Part shown: positions 33,926 through 42,655 of the stretch, one piece after another | Numbering within the stretch: the first letter of the stretch is position 1 | How the letters are laid out: each line of letters opens with the position of its first letter | Assembly: GCF_003402235.1 (NCBI RefSeq) | Contig: NZ_QEWO01000006.1 | Span: 186,001 to 250,000 of the forward strand | Reading direction: 5' to 3' | DNA: 64,000 nt | DNA from: Parahaliea mediterranea | GTDB taxonomy: Bacteria > Pseudomonadota > Gammaproteobacteria > Pseudomonadales > Halieaceae | Translations under genes and position numbers: made by a program | The notes under the pieces: generated by a model | Database searches by the model: none | The model's input: the letters and a program-made list of their open reading frames with translations, nothing else | What the model was told of the DNA's origin: nothing

Positions 33926-34933
33926 GTGCAGCACGCCGCCGACGTCACCCAGCTTATTGGCAACACCCCCCTGCTCCACCTGCGCCAGGTATCCGAGCGC
34001 ACCGGTTGCACCATTCTCGGCAAGGCGGAATTCCTGAACCCCGGCGGCTCGGTGAAAGACCGCACCGCCCTTGGCATCATCCGCGCCGCCGAGGCCAGTG
34101 GCGAGCTGCAGCCAGGCGGGCGCATTGTGGAAGGCACCGCCGGCAATACCGGCATCGGCCTGACCCTGCTGGCCAATGCGCTGGGCTACACCAGCACCGT
34201 GGTCATGCCGATGACCCAGAGCAAGGAAAAAATCGACACCCTGGAACTGCTGGGGGCCGACCTGCACCTGGTGCCCGCCGCCTCCTACGCGGACCCGGGC
34301 CACTACATTCACACCGCCGAACGACTGGCTGGCGAATACGCCGCCAAAGAAGCCCACGGCGCCGTGTGGGCGCGCCAATTCGACAATCTGGCCAATATGG
34401 CGGTGCACCGGGAAACCACCGGCCAGGAGATCTGGCAGCAGACCGGCGGCAAGGTGGATGGTTTTATCTGCGCCGTGGGCACCGGCGGCACCCTGGCCGG
34501 TGTGTCACAGGCCCTGAAGGCCCACAACCCCGCGGTGAAGATTGGCCTGGCCGACCCCTGCGGCGCCTCCCTCGGCGCCTGGTTCAATCGCGGCGAGTTG
34601 GCGCCCTCCGAGGGCAGCTCCATTCTTGAGGGCATCGGCATCAACCACATCACCAGCAACATTGCCGAAGCCCAGGTGGACTTTGCCTGGACCATCAGCG
34701 ACGCGGAATCCCTGCCCTACCTGTACGACCTGCTGCAGCACGAAGGGCTGTGCCTGGGGGGCTCCTCGGCCATCAATATCGCCGGTGCGGTCAAGCTGGC
34801 CGAGGCGCTGGGCCCGGGGCACACCATCGTCACCGTACTCTGCGACTACGGCAACCGCTACCAGAGCAAGCTGTTCAACCCGGTGTTCCTGCAGAACAAA
34901 GACCTGCCGGTACCCGGCTGGCTCGCCATCTGA
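33926..34933 (+). CDS. Cysteine synthase A-like PLP enzyme
   Basis: Forms cysteine from O-acetylserine and sulfide, or a related beta-replacement. The 335-residue fold-type II enzyme has the PLP lysine in NPGGSVKDRTALGII, the substrate loop EGTAGNTGIGLTL and the phosphate-binding GTGGTLAG. The substrate loop reads EGTAGNTG where CysK normally has EPTSGNTG, which marks a subgroup and leaves the acyl acceptor open. GTG 33926 has a CGGAG ribosome-binding site and begins VQHAADVTQLIGNTPLL, as in the family. An upstream in-frame ATG at 33887 was rejected. It is followed 31 bases later by an FMN reductase. Confidence 0.87.
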   Translation: MQHAADVTQLIGNTPLLHLRQVSERTGCTILGKAEFLNPGGSVKDRTALGIIRAAEASGELQPGGRIVEGTAGNTGIGLTLLANALGYTSTVVMPMTQSKEKIDTLELLGADLHLVPAASYADPGHYIHTAERLAGEYAAKEAHGAVWARQFDNLANMAVHRETTGQEIWQQTGGKVDGFICAVGTGGTLAGVSQALKAHNPAVKIGLADPCGASLGAWFNRGELAPSEGSSILEGIGINHITSNIAEAQVDFAWTISDAESLPYLYDLLQHEGLCLGGSSAINIAGAVKLAEALGPGHTIVTVLCDYGNRYQSKLFNPVFLQNKDLPVPGWLAI

Positions 34934-34964
34934 GCCTCACCCACCCACCCTGAGAGGACCCCAC

Positions 34965-35585
34965 ATGAAAATCGGCCTGATCTGCGGCAGCCACCGCCCC
35001 AACTCACAGAGCGGCAAGGTCGCGCGCTATATCGAACGCGCCCTGCGTGAGCAGTCCCTCTGCGACGATACCTGGCTGCTGGACCTCGCCCACTCAGACC
35101 TGCCCTTCTGGGACGAAGGTGTGTGGGACAGCGACAACGCCGAATGGCAGGCCCACCTCGATCCCCTGCGCGAACAGCTGCACAGCTGCGACGCCTTTGT
35201 GGTGATTTCACCCGAGTGGCACGGCATGGTGCCGGCCAAGCTGAAGAACTTCTTCCTGATGTGGACGGCGGGCGAGGAGATCTCCCACAAGCCGGCACTT
35301 ATCGTCACCACCTCGGTTGCCGATGGCGGCTCCTTCCCCGTTGCCGAGCTGCGCACCAGCAGCTACAAAAACAGCCGCCTCTGCTACCTGCCGGAGCACC
35401 TGATCATTCGCTACGTGGATACGGTGTTCAACGATAACCCCGAAGACAACAAGGCCAGCGCCCAGGAATACTTTGAGGCGCGCCTGACCTATTGCCTGGA
35501 GCTGCTGCGTGAATACGCCCTGGCCTTCCGGCAGATTCGCGCCAGCGGCAAAGCCAGCTTGAGCGTGTACAGCAGCGGGATGTAG
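34965..35585 (+). CDS. NADPH-dependent FMN reductase-family flavoprotein
   Basis: A flavodoxin-fold protein of 206 residues. The start MKIGLICGSHRPNSQSGKVA contains the FMN phosphate loop (GSHRPNSQS), and ISPEWHGMVPAKLKNFF is the second FMN-contacting block, with Trp replacing the usual Tyr in SPEYxxxxPxxLKN. Expected to be a cytosolic NAD(P)H:FMN or quinone/azo reductase. It follows the cysteine synthase by 31 bases with a GAGAGG ribosome-binding site, so the two may be one transcript. A bidirectional terminator lies downstream. Confidence 0.85.
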   Translation: MKIGLICGSHRPNSQSGKVARYIERALREQSLCDDTWLLDLAHSDLPFWDEGVWDSDNAEWQAHLDPLREQLHSCDAFVVISPEWHGMVPAKLKNFFLMWTAGEEISHKPALIVTTSVADGGSFPVAELRTSSYKNSRLCYLPEHLIIRYVDTVFNDNPEDNKASAQEYFEARLTYCLELLREYALAFRQIRASGKASLSVYSSGM

Positions 35586-35631
35586 CGGCAGCCAAACGCC
35601 CAGGCGCAAAGACCAAGGCACAAAAGCCAAG

Positions 35632-35670
35632 ACAAAAAAAGGCGGACTCTGTCGAGCCCGCCCCGGTTTT
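35632..35670. terminator. Bidirectional intrinsic terminator
   Basis: GGCGGACTC-TGTC-GAGCCCGCC forms a 9-bp stem with one G-T pair. Seven A residues precede it and CCGGTTTT follows it, so it can stop transcription from the FMN reductase gene (+) and from dsbA (-). Confidence 0.7.
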
Positions 35671-35688
35671 AAGGCATCGTCGGCTGGT

Positions 35689-36324
35689 TTACTCGGCGCC
35701 GCCGGCTGCGCGCTCCTTCTCAATCAGGAAGTCGGCAATCTTCAGCATGTTCGCCTGGCTGCCCGCCTTGCGGGTGCTGATGCGGTACTTGCCGGCCACC
35801 ATCATCTCCGGGGTGCCGGTAATTTTGGCGGCGCGGGCGCGGCTGTTGGCCTGGCGCACCTGGCTGTTCACGCCGAAGGAGCCGTAGGCCTTGTCAAAAT
35901 CCTCACCGGATACCCCGTTGGCGGTAAACAGCTCCTTGATTTCCTTGTCGGACTGCAGGCGCTTGTGGTCCACGTTCATGGCCTGGAACAGCACCGGGTG
36001 CAGGGTGTCCAGCACGCCGAGCACTTCAGCCGTGTAATAGGCCTTGGCGTGCAGTTCCATGGGCTTGTTCCACACAGCGGGCGAGCCAATGAAGGCCACG
36101 TCATCCCCCAGCCCCTTCTTCCACTGGCTGATCAGCGGCTCGAAATTGTAGCAGTGGCCGCAGCCGTACCAGAAAAACTCCGCCACCTCGACCTTGTCAC
36201 CGCTGCCGGTGCGAATCGGCGGGCTGATCAGGTCGTAGTGTTCACCTTCCTTGTAGTCCTCGGCGTTCGCCGCAAACGGGGCCAGGGCGACCATCGCAAA
36301 GGCCAGTACCAGGTGCTTCAGCAT
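35689..36324 (-). CDS. dsbA: Thiol:disulfide interchange protein DsbA
   Basis: The periplasmic oxidant that introduces disulfide bonds. The 211-residue precursor has a Sec signal peptide (about residues 1-21, ending ANA) and a thioredoxin-like fold with active site CGHC (Cys55, Cys58) in FFWYGCGHCYNFEP, plus the cis-proline TGTPEMMVAG. The helical insertion is complete. It lies downstream of the cytochrome c4 and c5 genes on the same strand, an arrangement also seen in pseudomonads, where c4 and c5 precede dsbA. An intrinsic terminator between c4 and dsbA suggests its own promoter. Confidence 0.93.
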   Translation of the reverse strand: MLKHLVLAFAMVALAPFAANAEDYKEGEHYDLISPPIRTGSGDKVEVAEFFWYGCGHCYNFEPLISQWKKGLGDDVAFIGSPAVWNKPMELHAKAYYTAEVLGVLDTLHPVLFQAMNVDHKRLQSDKEIKELFTANGVSGEDFDKAYGSFGVNSQVRQANSRARAAKITGTPEMMVAGKYRISTRKAGSQANMLKIADFLIEKERAAGGAE

Positions 36325-36426
36325 GTTGTTCTCCTGTGAGTGCTCCAGCGTAAGACCGCTATTTAACGGGATTGTTCAGTGATGGGCAAAGTGCATATGT
36401 CACTTGTGGCGCCCTTGCCCGGACGT

Positions 36427-36452
36427 AAAAAAGGCGGCCGCAGCCGCCTTTT
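36427..36452 (-). terminator. Intrinsic terminator of the cytochrome c gene pair
   Basis: A perfect 10-bp stem AAAAGGCGGC-CGCA-GCCGCCTTTT with flanking A and T runs lies 23 bases beyond the cytochrome c4 stop. It could function in both directions. Confidence 0.8.
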
Positions 36453-36474
36453 AATTCAGCCCTGGCGCACCGGG

Positions 36475-37104
36475 CTATTTCAGGCCGGCGGCGTAGCTTG
36501 ATACCGCCTGGATTTCCTTGTCGCTAAGGCCAAAGGCCGTGCTGCGCATGATGCGGGTATCGCCATCGTTGGTGCGCCCGGTGTCATCCTCATGGCCCTT
36601 GCGGTACATCTCCAACTGGGAGGCGATGTAGTCGGCGTGCTGCCCGGCGAGTGAGGGGAAGCCGGCGGGGGCATTGCCCTTGCCGTTGGGCGAGTGGCAG
36701 GCCATGCAGGCGGGCACACCGCGCTCGGCGACACCGGCGCGATAGACTTTTTCACCCAGCGCCAGCAGCGCCGGGTCGGTCTGGCTGCCGCTGCGAGGCT
36801 GGGCCGCGAAGAAGGCAGCCATATCCGCCAGTTGCTGGTCGCTTTTGCCATCCAGCTGGCCGGCCATGGTGGGCACGGGGCGAGCGCCGTCGCGAATATC
36901 CTGCAATTGCTTCAGCAAATAGCGCTCATTCTGTCCGGCGAGCTTCGGAAAGGTGGGAGCCGGACTGTTGCCATCAGCCCCGTGGCAGGCGCTACAGGCC
37001 GTCACCAGGGCCTTGCCTGCTTCCGCATCGCCACTGAGGGTCGCCGCCCAGGCGCCGTGGCTCAATCCAATTAACAGGCCGAAAATTGCTACAGATCTTT
37101 TCAT
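36475..37104 (-). CDS. Cytochrome c4 (diheme)
   Basis: A periplasmic, possibly membrane-associated, diheme electron carrier of 209 residues that feeds terminal oxidases. The signal peptide ends AWA (about residue 20). Two c-type heme sites are present, CSACH (37-41) and CMACH (133-137), each with a following Met axial-ligand candidate (PVPTM near 80 and DTRIMRSTAF near 190). The two domains are homologous, as in cytochrome c4. It lies 36 bases after the cytochrome c5 gene. It is a plausible electron donor to the caa3 oxidase encoded about 10 kb away. Confidence 0.92.
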   Translation of the reverse strand: MKRSVAIFGLLIGLSHGAWAATLSGDAEAGKALVTACSACHGADGNSPAPTFPKLAGQNERYLLKQLQDIRDGARPVPTMAGQLDGKSDQQLADMAAFFAAQPRSGSQTDPALLALGEKVYRAGVAERGVPACMACHSPNGKGNAPAGFPSLAGQHADYIASQLEMYRKGHEDDTGRTNDGDTRIMRSTAFGLSDKEIQAVSSYAAGLK

Positions 37105-37140
37105 TGTTCTTCCAAGCGTAAACTTTCGGAGGCCGCCAGC

Positions 37141-37446
37141 TTATTTGGCCGGCGTTGCCATGAATTCGATCAGGGCTTTGTAGTCCTCATCGCTGCAGTC
37201 AAAGCACATACCTTTGGGGGGCATGGCGTTGAAGCCGTTGTGCACGGACTCCATCAGCACATCGTCACCCTTGTCCAGATGCGGCTTCCAGGCCTCCACG
37301 TCATGGGTCTTGGGAGCGCCGGCAGTGCCGGCCGCATGGCAAATGGCACAGCTCTTGTTGTACTTGTCCATGGGAACCTCCGCCTGGCTTACGGCAGAGA
37401 AAGTGGCCGTGATCAGCACGGCGGCGGCAGCAGTCAGTGTTTTCAT
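37141..37446 (-). CDS. Cytochrome c5-type monoheme protein
   Basis: A small periplasmic electron carrier of 101 residues. The signal peptide ends SQA (about residue 22). The heme site is CAICH (33-37) and the Met axial ligand lies in GFNAMPPKGMCFDCS, where the extra cysteine pair is typical of cytochrome c5. It is first in a minus-strand pair with cytochrome c4 and divergent from engB. Proximity to c4, dsbA and the oxidase locus supports a respiratory role. Confidence 0.9.
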   Translation of the reverse strand: MKTLTAAAAVLITATFSAVSQAEVPMDKYNKSCAICHAAGTAGAPKTHDVEAWKPHLDKGDDVLMESVHNGFNAMPPKGMCFDCSDEDYKALIEFMATPAK

Positions 37447-37577
37447 TAACCCACCTCGAAAACTCGAATGGTTTTATAATTCCCCGCGCCAAAACAAAAA
37501 ATTAGCCGGGGAACCGGCATAAAAAGCTGTGGCATTATATACGACTTATCCACCGCAGAAAAAGGCAAGCCAGGCCC

Positions 37578-38240
37578 ATGTCCGAGGCACCCGAAACTCC
37601 CGCCCCCACAGCCCCGGACTACCGCAGGGCCGAATTTTTGACCAGCGCCGGTAAATTTGCCCAATGCCCGGAGGACAGCGGCTGGGAAGTGGCCTTTGCC
37701 GGGCGCTCCAATGCCGGCAAATCCAGCGCCATCAACAGCCTGACGGGCAATGCCAAGCTGGCGCGCACCTCCAAGACGCCCGGCCGCACCCAGCTCATCA
37801 ACTTCTTTACCCTGAGCCCCAGCCAGCGCCTGGTGGACCTGCCCGGCTACGGCTTTGCCAAGGTGCCACAGAAGGTCAAGCTGGAATGGACCAAACAACT
37901 GGAGGCCTACCTGGCCCAGCGCCAGAGCCTGCGCGGCCTGGTGCTGCTGATGGATGTGCGCCACCCCCTGCAGCCCTTCGACCAGCAGATGCTGGGCTGG
38001 GCCCTGGCCGCCCACATGCCGGTGCACATTCTGCTGACCAAGGCGGACAAACTGAAAAAGGGACCGGCGGGCAACACCCTGCTGCAGGTACGCAAAGAGT
38101 TGAAGGCCCACGCCGACCTGGTGAGTGTGCAGCTGTTTTCCGCGCTCAAGCACAGCGGCCACAAGGAGCTGATCAAGGTGCTGGACGGCTGGCTGACCGA
38201 CGACTCCGTCTATGAAGACGAGGAAATTGAATCTGTTTGA
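37578..38240 (+). CDS. engB: Ribosome-biogenesis GTP-binding protein EngB/YsxC (YihA)
   Basis: An essential P-loop GTPase assisting assembly of the 50S subunit. The 220 residues carry G1 GRSNAGKSS (42-50), G2 TPGRTQ, G3 DLPGYGFA, and G4 TKADK, followed by the SA(L) of G5. A Pro-rich N-terminal extension of about 15 residues precedes the domain, and the C-terminus is acidic (YEDEEIESV). It faces polA across 233 bases, the same arrangement as yihA-spf-polA in E. coli. ATG 37578 lies 131 bases from the divergent cytochrome c5 gene; TATAAT at 37475-37480 is a possible shared -10. Confidence 0.95.
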   Translation: MSEAPETPAPTAPDYRRAEFLTSAGKFAQCPEDSGWEVAFAGRSNAGKSSAINSLTGNAKLARTSKTPGRTQLINFFTLSPSQRLVDLPGYGFAKVPQKVKLEWTKQLEAYLAQRQSLRGLVLLMDVRHPLQPFDQQMLGWALAAHMPVHILLTKADKLKKGPAGNTLLQVRKELKAHADLVSVQLFSALKHSGHKELIKVLDGWLTDDSVYEDEEIESV

Positions 38241-38279
38241 CCGGGGCGGGAAAGTCTGCAAAAAGGGCAAGGCTGCTGC

Positions 38280-38319
38280 AAAAAAAGCCCGGTGCCTATA
38301 GGGGGGTAGGCGACCGGGC
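38280..38319 (-). terminator. Strong intrinsic terminator of the sRNA candidate
   Basis: On the minus strand GCCCGGTCGCCTA pairs with TAGGCACCGGGC (one bulge) around a CCCCCC loop and is followed by seven T residues. It also lies downstream of polA. Confidence 0.85.
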
Positions 38320-38400
38320 AGCTTGGGTCTCTGGGGAAGAGACTTTGCTCTGATGGCGGCCCATGGAGAGTGACCGCCGGAGCGTGTAGCAGCAAGCTAC
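38280..38400 (-). ncRNA. Candidate small RNA at the polA-engB locus (Spot 42/ErsA position)
   Basis: Between the polA stop (38474) and engB stop (38240), the minus strand holds a promoter-like pair (GAACTA, 16 bases, TCAGA) and, about 80 bases later, a strong intrinsic terminator. The predicted transcript of about 120 nt begins near 38400, has a GTAGC-TTGCT-GCTAC hairpin at its 5' end, an unpaired CTTCCCCAGAG stretch, and a terminal hairpin with a loop of six C residues. E. coli Spot 42 and P. aeruginosa ErsA are encoded at this location and orientation; ErsA is transcribed by sigma-E-type AlgU. No sequence similarity is claimed. Confidence 0.6.
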
Positions 38401-38406
38401 GTCTAC

Positions 38407-38433
38407 TCTGACTGGCCCTCCCCGGCTTAGTTC
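38407..38433 (-). promoter_or_regulatory. Sigma-E/AlgU-like promoter for the sRNA candidate
   Basis: A -35 GAACTA (38433-38428) and -10 TCAGA (38411-38407) are 16 bases apart, close to the extracytoplasmic sigma-E consensus GAACTT-N16/17-TCTGA. It sits about 40 bases beyond the polA stop. Confidence 0.5.
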
Positions 38434-38473
38434 CAGCCCGGCGAGAAAAATTTCAAATAATTCTCCCCCGTCG

Positions 38474-41197
38474 TCAGTGGGCCTCGTCCCAGTTGTCGCC
38501 CACGCCCGCCTCCACCAGCAGCGGCACGGCAAGGCTCGCCGCACCGGACATCAGCTCGCACACCCGGGCGCTGATGGCATCAACCTTGTCACGCGCCACC
38601 TCCAGCACCAGCTCGTCGTGCACCTGCATGATCAGGCGGGCATCGGCGCCCTCCTCCCGCAGCCAGGCGTCCACCGCCAGCATGGCCTTTTTGATGATGT
38701 CCGCCGCGCTGCCCTGCATGGGGGCGTTGATGGCGGTGCGCTCGGCGGCCTGCACCCGCATTTTATTGCGGGCGTTGATCTCCGGCAGGTAGAGACGGCG
38801 GCCGAACAGGGTTTCCACGTAACCCTTGTCGTGAGCCTGTTCCCGGGTGCGATCCATGTAGTCCTGCACCCCGGGGTAGCGCTCGAAGTAGCGATCGATG
38901 TATTCCTGGGCCTCGTTGCGCCCCAGGTGCAACTGGCGCGCCAAACCAAAGGCGGACATGCCGTAGATCAGGCCGAAGTTGATGGCCTTGGCCTTGCGGC
39001 GCTGCTCGGCCGATACCGCCGCCAGCTCGGTGCCAAAAACCTCCGCGGCCGTGGCCCGGTGCACGTCCTGGCCTTCGCGGAAGGCACCGAGCAGGCCCTC
39101 ATCGCCGGACAGGTGGGCCATGATGCGCAGCTCGATCTGGGAATAGTCCGCCGCCACAATGCGGTAGCCCTCGGGGGCGATGAAGGCCTGGCGCACGCGC
39201 CGGCCCTCCTCGGTGCGAATGGGGATGTTCTGCAGGTTCGGGTCCGAGGATGACAGCCGCCCGGTGGCCGCCACCGCCTGGTGGTAGGAGGTGTGTACGC
39301 GCCCGGTTTTCGGGTTGATCATCTCCGGCAGCTTGTCGGTGTAGGTGGACTTCAGCTTGCTCAGGCTGCGGTACTCCAGCAGCACCTTGGGCAGGGGGTA
39401 GTCCAGGGCCAGCTCCACCAGCACCTCCTCCGCCGTGGAGGGCGCGCCCTTGGGCGTCTTGCGGATCACCGGTAATTCCAGCTTCTCGAACAGGATTTCC
39501 CCCAGCTGCTTGGGCGAGCCCAGGTTGAAGGGCTGGCCGGCGAGGTCGTGGGCCTGTTGCTCCAAAGCCTGCAGGCGCTTGCCGAGATCGCCACTCTGCT
39601 GCTGCAGCATCTCGCGGGACAGCAGGGCCCCCTGCCGTTCGATGCGCGACAGCACCGGCACCAGGGGCAGCTCGATGTCGTGGAACACGCCGGCCAGGTC
39701 GCCCTCGGCCTCCAGCCTCGGCCACAGACACTGGTGCAGGCGCAGGGTGATGTCGGCATCCTCGGCGGCATAGGGGCCGGCCTGCTCCAGCGGAATCTGG
39801 TTGAAGGTGAGCTGCTTGGCGCCCTTGCCGGCAATGTCTTCAAAGTGGATGGTCTTGTGGCCGAGGTACTTGAGGGCCAGGCTGTCCATGTCGTGGCGGG
39901 TGGCCACCGAATCCAGCACGTAGGACTCCAGCATGGTGTCGTAGCGGATGCCGCGCAGCGTAATGCCGTGGTTGGCCAGCACGCTGGCATCGTACTTGAG
40001 GTTCTGCCCTACCTTGGCGCGCGCATCGTCTTCCAGCAGCGGCTGCAACTGGGCCAGTACCGCGTCGCGCTCCAGTTGCTCGGGGGCACCCGGATAGTCA
40101 TGGGCCAGGGGCACATAGGCCGCCTCCCCCGCCGCCACTGCAAACGACAGGCCGACGATTTCGGCGTCCATATAGTTCAGGCTGGTGGTTTCGGTATCGA
40201 AGGCAAACAGCTCGGCCTGGGCCAGACGCGCCAGCCAGGCATCCAGCACTGACTGCTCGGTGATGATGTCATAGCGGGCCTCCACCGCCTCGCTCTGCAC
40301 CACATCGCCCTCCCCCAGCAGCTCATCCAGCCAGGCCTTGAACTCCAGCCGGGTGTACCACTCAAGCAGGGCCTCTTTGTCCGGCGCACCGTTGGCGAGA
40401 TCCTCCGGGGTGTCATCCAATTCAACGTCGGTTTTGATGGTCGCCAGCTCGTAGGACAAAAATGCCTTGTCGCGCTCGGCTTCCAGCTTGGCGGCCATGG
40501 ATTTGGACCCGCGAAAACCCAGCTCGGCCACCTTGTCCAGGTTGGCGTAGAGCGCCTCGAGCCCGCCCAGGCCCTGCAGCAGGGCCAGCGCGGTTTTTTC
40601 ACCAACGCCCGGAACGCCGGGAATGTTGTCGACTTTGTCGCCCATCAGGGCAAGAAAATCGATGATCAGCTCAGGCGGAATGCCGAACTTCTCCTCCACA
40701 CCGGCCACATCCATCACCGTGTCGGTCATGGTGTTCACCAGGGTGGTGTTGGCATCCACCAGCTGCGCCATGTCCTTGTCGCCGGTGGAGATGATGACCG
40801 CCCTGCCCTGGGCACTCGCCTGCCGCGCCAGGGTGCCAATGACGTCGTCGGCCTCCACCCCGGGCACACACAGCAGCGGCAGGCCCAGGGCCCGCACCAG
40901 GGCGTGAATGGGCTCTACCTGCTCGCGCAGCTCATCGGGCATGGGCGGGCGCTGGGCCTTGTATTCGGCAAACAGCTCATCGCGGAAGGTCTTGCCCTTG
41001 GCGTCGAACACCACCGCCACCGGGCTCTCTGGATAGTCCTTCATCAGGCGCTTGATCATGCTGATCACACCTTTGACGGCACCAGTGGATTCCCCTTTGG
41101 AATTGGTTAGCGGCGGAAGGGCGTGGAAGGCGCGATAGAGGTAGGAGGAACCATCCACCAGAACCAGGGGCGCAGTGTGGGAAGCGGGCATAGGCAT
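38474..41197 (-). CDS. polA: DNA polymerase I
   Basis: Repair and Okazaki-fragment polymerase of 907 residues. Order of domains: 5'-3' flap exonuclease (about 1-290; [20 protein letters not shown] at the start), 3'-5' proofreading exonuclease (about 310-500; [14 protein letters not shown] keeps the DxE metal ligands, so it should be active), and family A polymerase (motif [13 protein letters not shown], motif [15 protein letters not shown], motif [10 protein letters not shown]). ATG 41197 gives [12 protein letters not shown]; a start two codons later is equally possible, and a long upstream in-frame extension is not family-like. The gene converges on engB across the sRNA candidate. Confidence 0.96.
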   Translation of the reverse strand: MPMPASHTAPLVLVDGSSYLYRAFHALPPLTNSKGESTGAVKGVISMIKRLMKDYPESPVAVVFDAKGKTFRDELFAEYKAQRPPMPDELREQVEPIHALVRALGLPLLCVPGVEADDVIGTLARQASAQGRAVIISTGDKDMAQLVDANTTLVNTMTDTVMDVAGVEEKFGIPPELIIDFLALMGDKVDNIPGVPGVGEKTALALLQGLGGLEALYANLDKVAELGFRGSKSMAAKLEAERDKAFLSYELATIKTDVELDDTPEDLANGAPDKEALLEWYTRLEFKAWLDELLGEGDVVQSEAVEARYDIITEQSVLDAWLARLAQAELFAFDTETTSLNYMDAEIVGLSFAVAAGEAAYVPLAHDYPGAPEQLERDAVLAQLQPLLEDDARAKVGQNLKYDASVLANHGITLRGIRYDTMLESYVLDSVATRHDMDSLALKYLGHKTIHFEDIAGKGAKQLTFNQIPLEQAGPYAAEDADITLRLHQCLWPRLEAEGDLAGVFHDIELPLVPVLSRIERQGALLSREMLQQQSGDLGKRLQALEQQAHDLAGQPFNLGSPKQLGEILFEKLELPVIRKTPKGAPSTAEEVLVELALDYPLPKVLLEYRSLSKLKSTYTDKLPEMINPKTGRVHTSYHQAVAATGRLSSSDPNLQNIPIRTEEGRRVRQAFIAPEGYRIVAADYSQIELRIMAHLSGDEGLLGAFREGQDVHRATAAEVFGTELAAVSAEQRRKAKAINFGLIYGMSAFGLARQLHLGRNEAQEYIDRYFERYPGVQDYMDRTREQAHDKGYVETLFGRRLYLPEINARNKMRVQAAERTAINAPMQGSAADIIKKAMLAVDAWLREEGADARLIMQVHDELVLEVARDKVDAISARVCELMSGAASLAVPLLVEAGVGDNWDEAH

Positions 41198-41590
41198 TCT
41201 CGGGTCGCAGTGTATCCAGGCGCGCGCTGCGACAGTGATCGACTGCACCAGCTCGGCTGACCAAGCGGGCATTAAAGCCCAAGCCACCCCGGATTGCCAC
41301 GCCGACAGCCCCCCTGCCCCCTCCGCTGCCCGGCAGCGCCGCCGCGCCACACGGCCTGTTACCCGCCGGAATTAGGCCGCAAAAACATGAATATTTTGTT
41401 AACTAAAATAGAACGAACCCATAAAACTCACTATTTATTCTTATAAAACAGAGAGTTAGTAGTCATACGTGAATTTGCACAAAGTTAACCGCCCCCCTTG
41501 AAACATCACAAAATAACGCCACAATACACACCCAAGTAACAAAAGTGTTACCCGAAAAGGAAATTGGTAACACCCATAGAGGATGACATC
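41198..41590. other. AT-rich intergenic region polA / small secreted protein
   Basis: A 393-base gap. The part from about 41374 to 41590 is strikingly AT-rich compared with its surroundings and contains TTGAAA (about 41498) with ACAATA 17 bases on, a possible promoter for the downstream gene. An inverted repeat GTGTTACC...GGTAACAC lies just before the gene. The polA-proximal half is GC-rich and shows nothing I recognise. Confidence 0.6.
41545..41573. promoter_or_regulatory. Inverted repeat upstream of the small secreted protein
   Basis: GTGTTACC and GGTAACAC are perfect 8-bp arms 13 bases apart, ending 17 bases before the start codon. A second overlapping repeat GTAAC...GTTAC (41536-41551) shares one arm. 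This looks like an operator pair or a switchable 5' leader hairpin. Confidence 0.45.
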
Positions 41591-41869
41591 ATGAAAGTAC
41601 GTTCTGTTTTAGCTCTTTTAACACTGGCCGTGGCTCCCCTGGCCAACGCCCAATCCGTTGACCAGGTGCTGGTGCGCGCCGCGCAGGCCGCCAAGGCCGA
41701 AATCCAGGCGCAGGAAGCCCAGGAGGCCCCCGCCAGCGAGCGTGACGTGGCCAACCTGGCGACTAAAGTCGAACTGGTTGCGGTAGACCTGGACAAGGTA
41801 TTGGAGCAACGCTTCGATCGCGGCGGCGACATTCCCCGCCCGTCGGAAGCCATGCTGGTGAGCAACTAA
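41591..41869 (+). CDS. Small secreted protein of unknown function
   Basis: A 92-residue protein with a clear Sec signal peptide (MKVRSVLALLTLAVAPLANA, cleavage after ANA near residue 20). The mature part of about 72 residues is helical and rich in Ala, Glu, Gln and Val (VRAAQAAKAEIQAQEAQEA, then VANLATKVELVAVDLDKVLEQ), resembling an amphipathic coiled coil. No family is recognised. ATG 41591 has AGAGGA 9 bases upstream. It lies in an AT-rich region with an inverted repeat in front, and the cytochrome oxidase locus converges on it. Expected location: periplasm. Confidence 0.75.
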   Translation: MKVRSVLALLTLAVAPLANAQSVDQVLVRAAQAAKAEIQAQEAQEAPASERDVANLATKVELVAVDLDKVLEQRFDRGGDIPRPSEAMLVSN

Positions 41870-41923
41870 GTCACCCGCCACGCACCGGCGCGCTATTGCG
41901 GCGCGCCGCCGTCACCCTGGTGC

Positions 41924-42583
41924 TCAGTGGTCCCAGAGATAACGGGCCGAGCGGTAGGTGACCTTCATCTTCGCCAGATCCAGCGGCGCCTTGAAGAAGC
42001 CGTGGTAGTCACCACGGGGATTGATCAGCACCACGTTGGCGCTGTGATCCACCTGGTAGTTCTCGCCTTGCCCTGGCACCTTGCGAAAAGGGGTGTTCAG
42101 GGCGGTGGCAAAGCGGTGCAGGTCCAGGAATTCGCCGGTTACCCCGACAAACGCCGGGTTGAAGTAGGGCACGTACTGGGCCAGTTGCTCGGGGGTATCC
42201 CGCGCCGGATCCACTGACACCATCACCACCTGCGTATCCGCCGCCTCGGTGCCTTCCAGCTCCCCGACAAAGTCATTGAGGAAGCTCATGGTGGTGGGGC
42301 AGATATCAGGGCAATAGGTAAAGCCAAAGAATACCAGCGTCCAGTGCCCCTCCAGGCGCGCCGGCGTGAAAGGCTTGCCGGCCTGATCCACCAACGCAAA
42401 CTCACCGATATCCCGCGGCGTTTCAAACATATAGGCGCCGTTCGCCTTCATTTCTGGCTCGCTCATGATGCGCGGCAGGCCAATGCGGTGCACAAAGCCC
42501 GCCACCACCACCACCATGAACAGCACCACAACCGCTACCGTCCACTGAATGCCGCGTCGCTGGCGGCGCGCCGCCTCAGTCAT
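41924..42583 (-). CDS. SCO1/SenC-family copper chaperone
   Basis: A membrane-anchored thioredoxin-fold protein that delivers copper to the CuA site of oxidase subunit II. The 219 residues have one N-terminal membrane helix (about 13-31). Copper ligands are CPDIC (Cys91, Cys95, in FFGFTYCPDICPTTM) and His179 (VDHSANVVLI). It is the last gene of the oxidase assembly run, 72 bases after cyoE. The context makes its role in maturing the neighbouring CtaC very likely. Confidence 0.93.
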   Translation of the reverse strand: MTEAARRQRRGIQWTVAVVVLFMVVVVAGFVHRIGLPRIMSEPEMKANGAYMFETPRDIGEFALVDQAGKPFTPARLEGHWTLVFFGFTYCPDICPTTMSFLNDFVGELEGTEAADTQVVMVSVDPARDTPEQLAQYVPYFNPAFVGVTGEFLDLHRFATALNTPFRKVPGQGENYQVDHSANVVLINPRGDYHGFFKAPLDLAKMKVTYRSARYLWDH

Positions 42584-42655
42584 GTTGCGCTCTTTTCGCT
42601 GCCATCAGTCTCATCTATCGTCGCTCCTTCATCGGCTTTTGCGCGCGTTCGCAGC

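Noticed and set aside
35586-35640. A short peptide or RNA in the A-rich sequence after the FMN reductase gene
   Set aside because: The segment is AAG/CCA-rich low-complexity DNA leading into a bidirectional terminator, with no start site or conserved feature.
41197-41350. A longer polA start at 41350
   Set aside because: The added residues are Arg/Ala-rich and unlike PolA; the family begins close to the [14 protein letters not shown] block.
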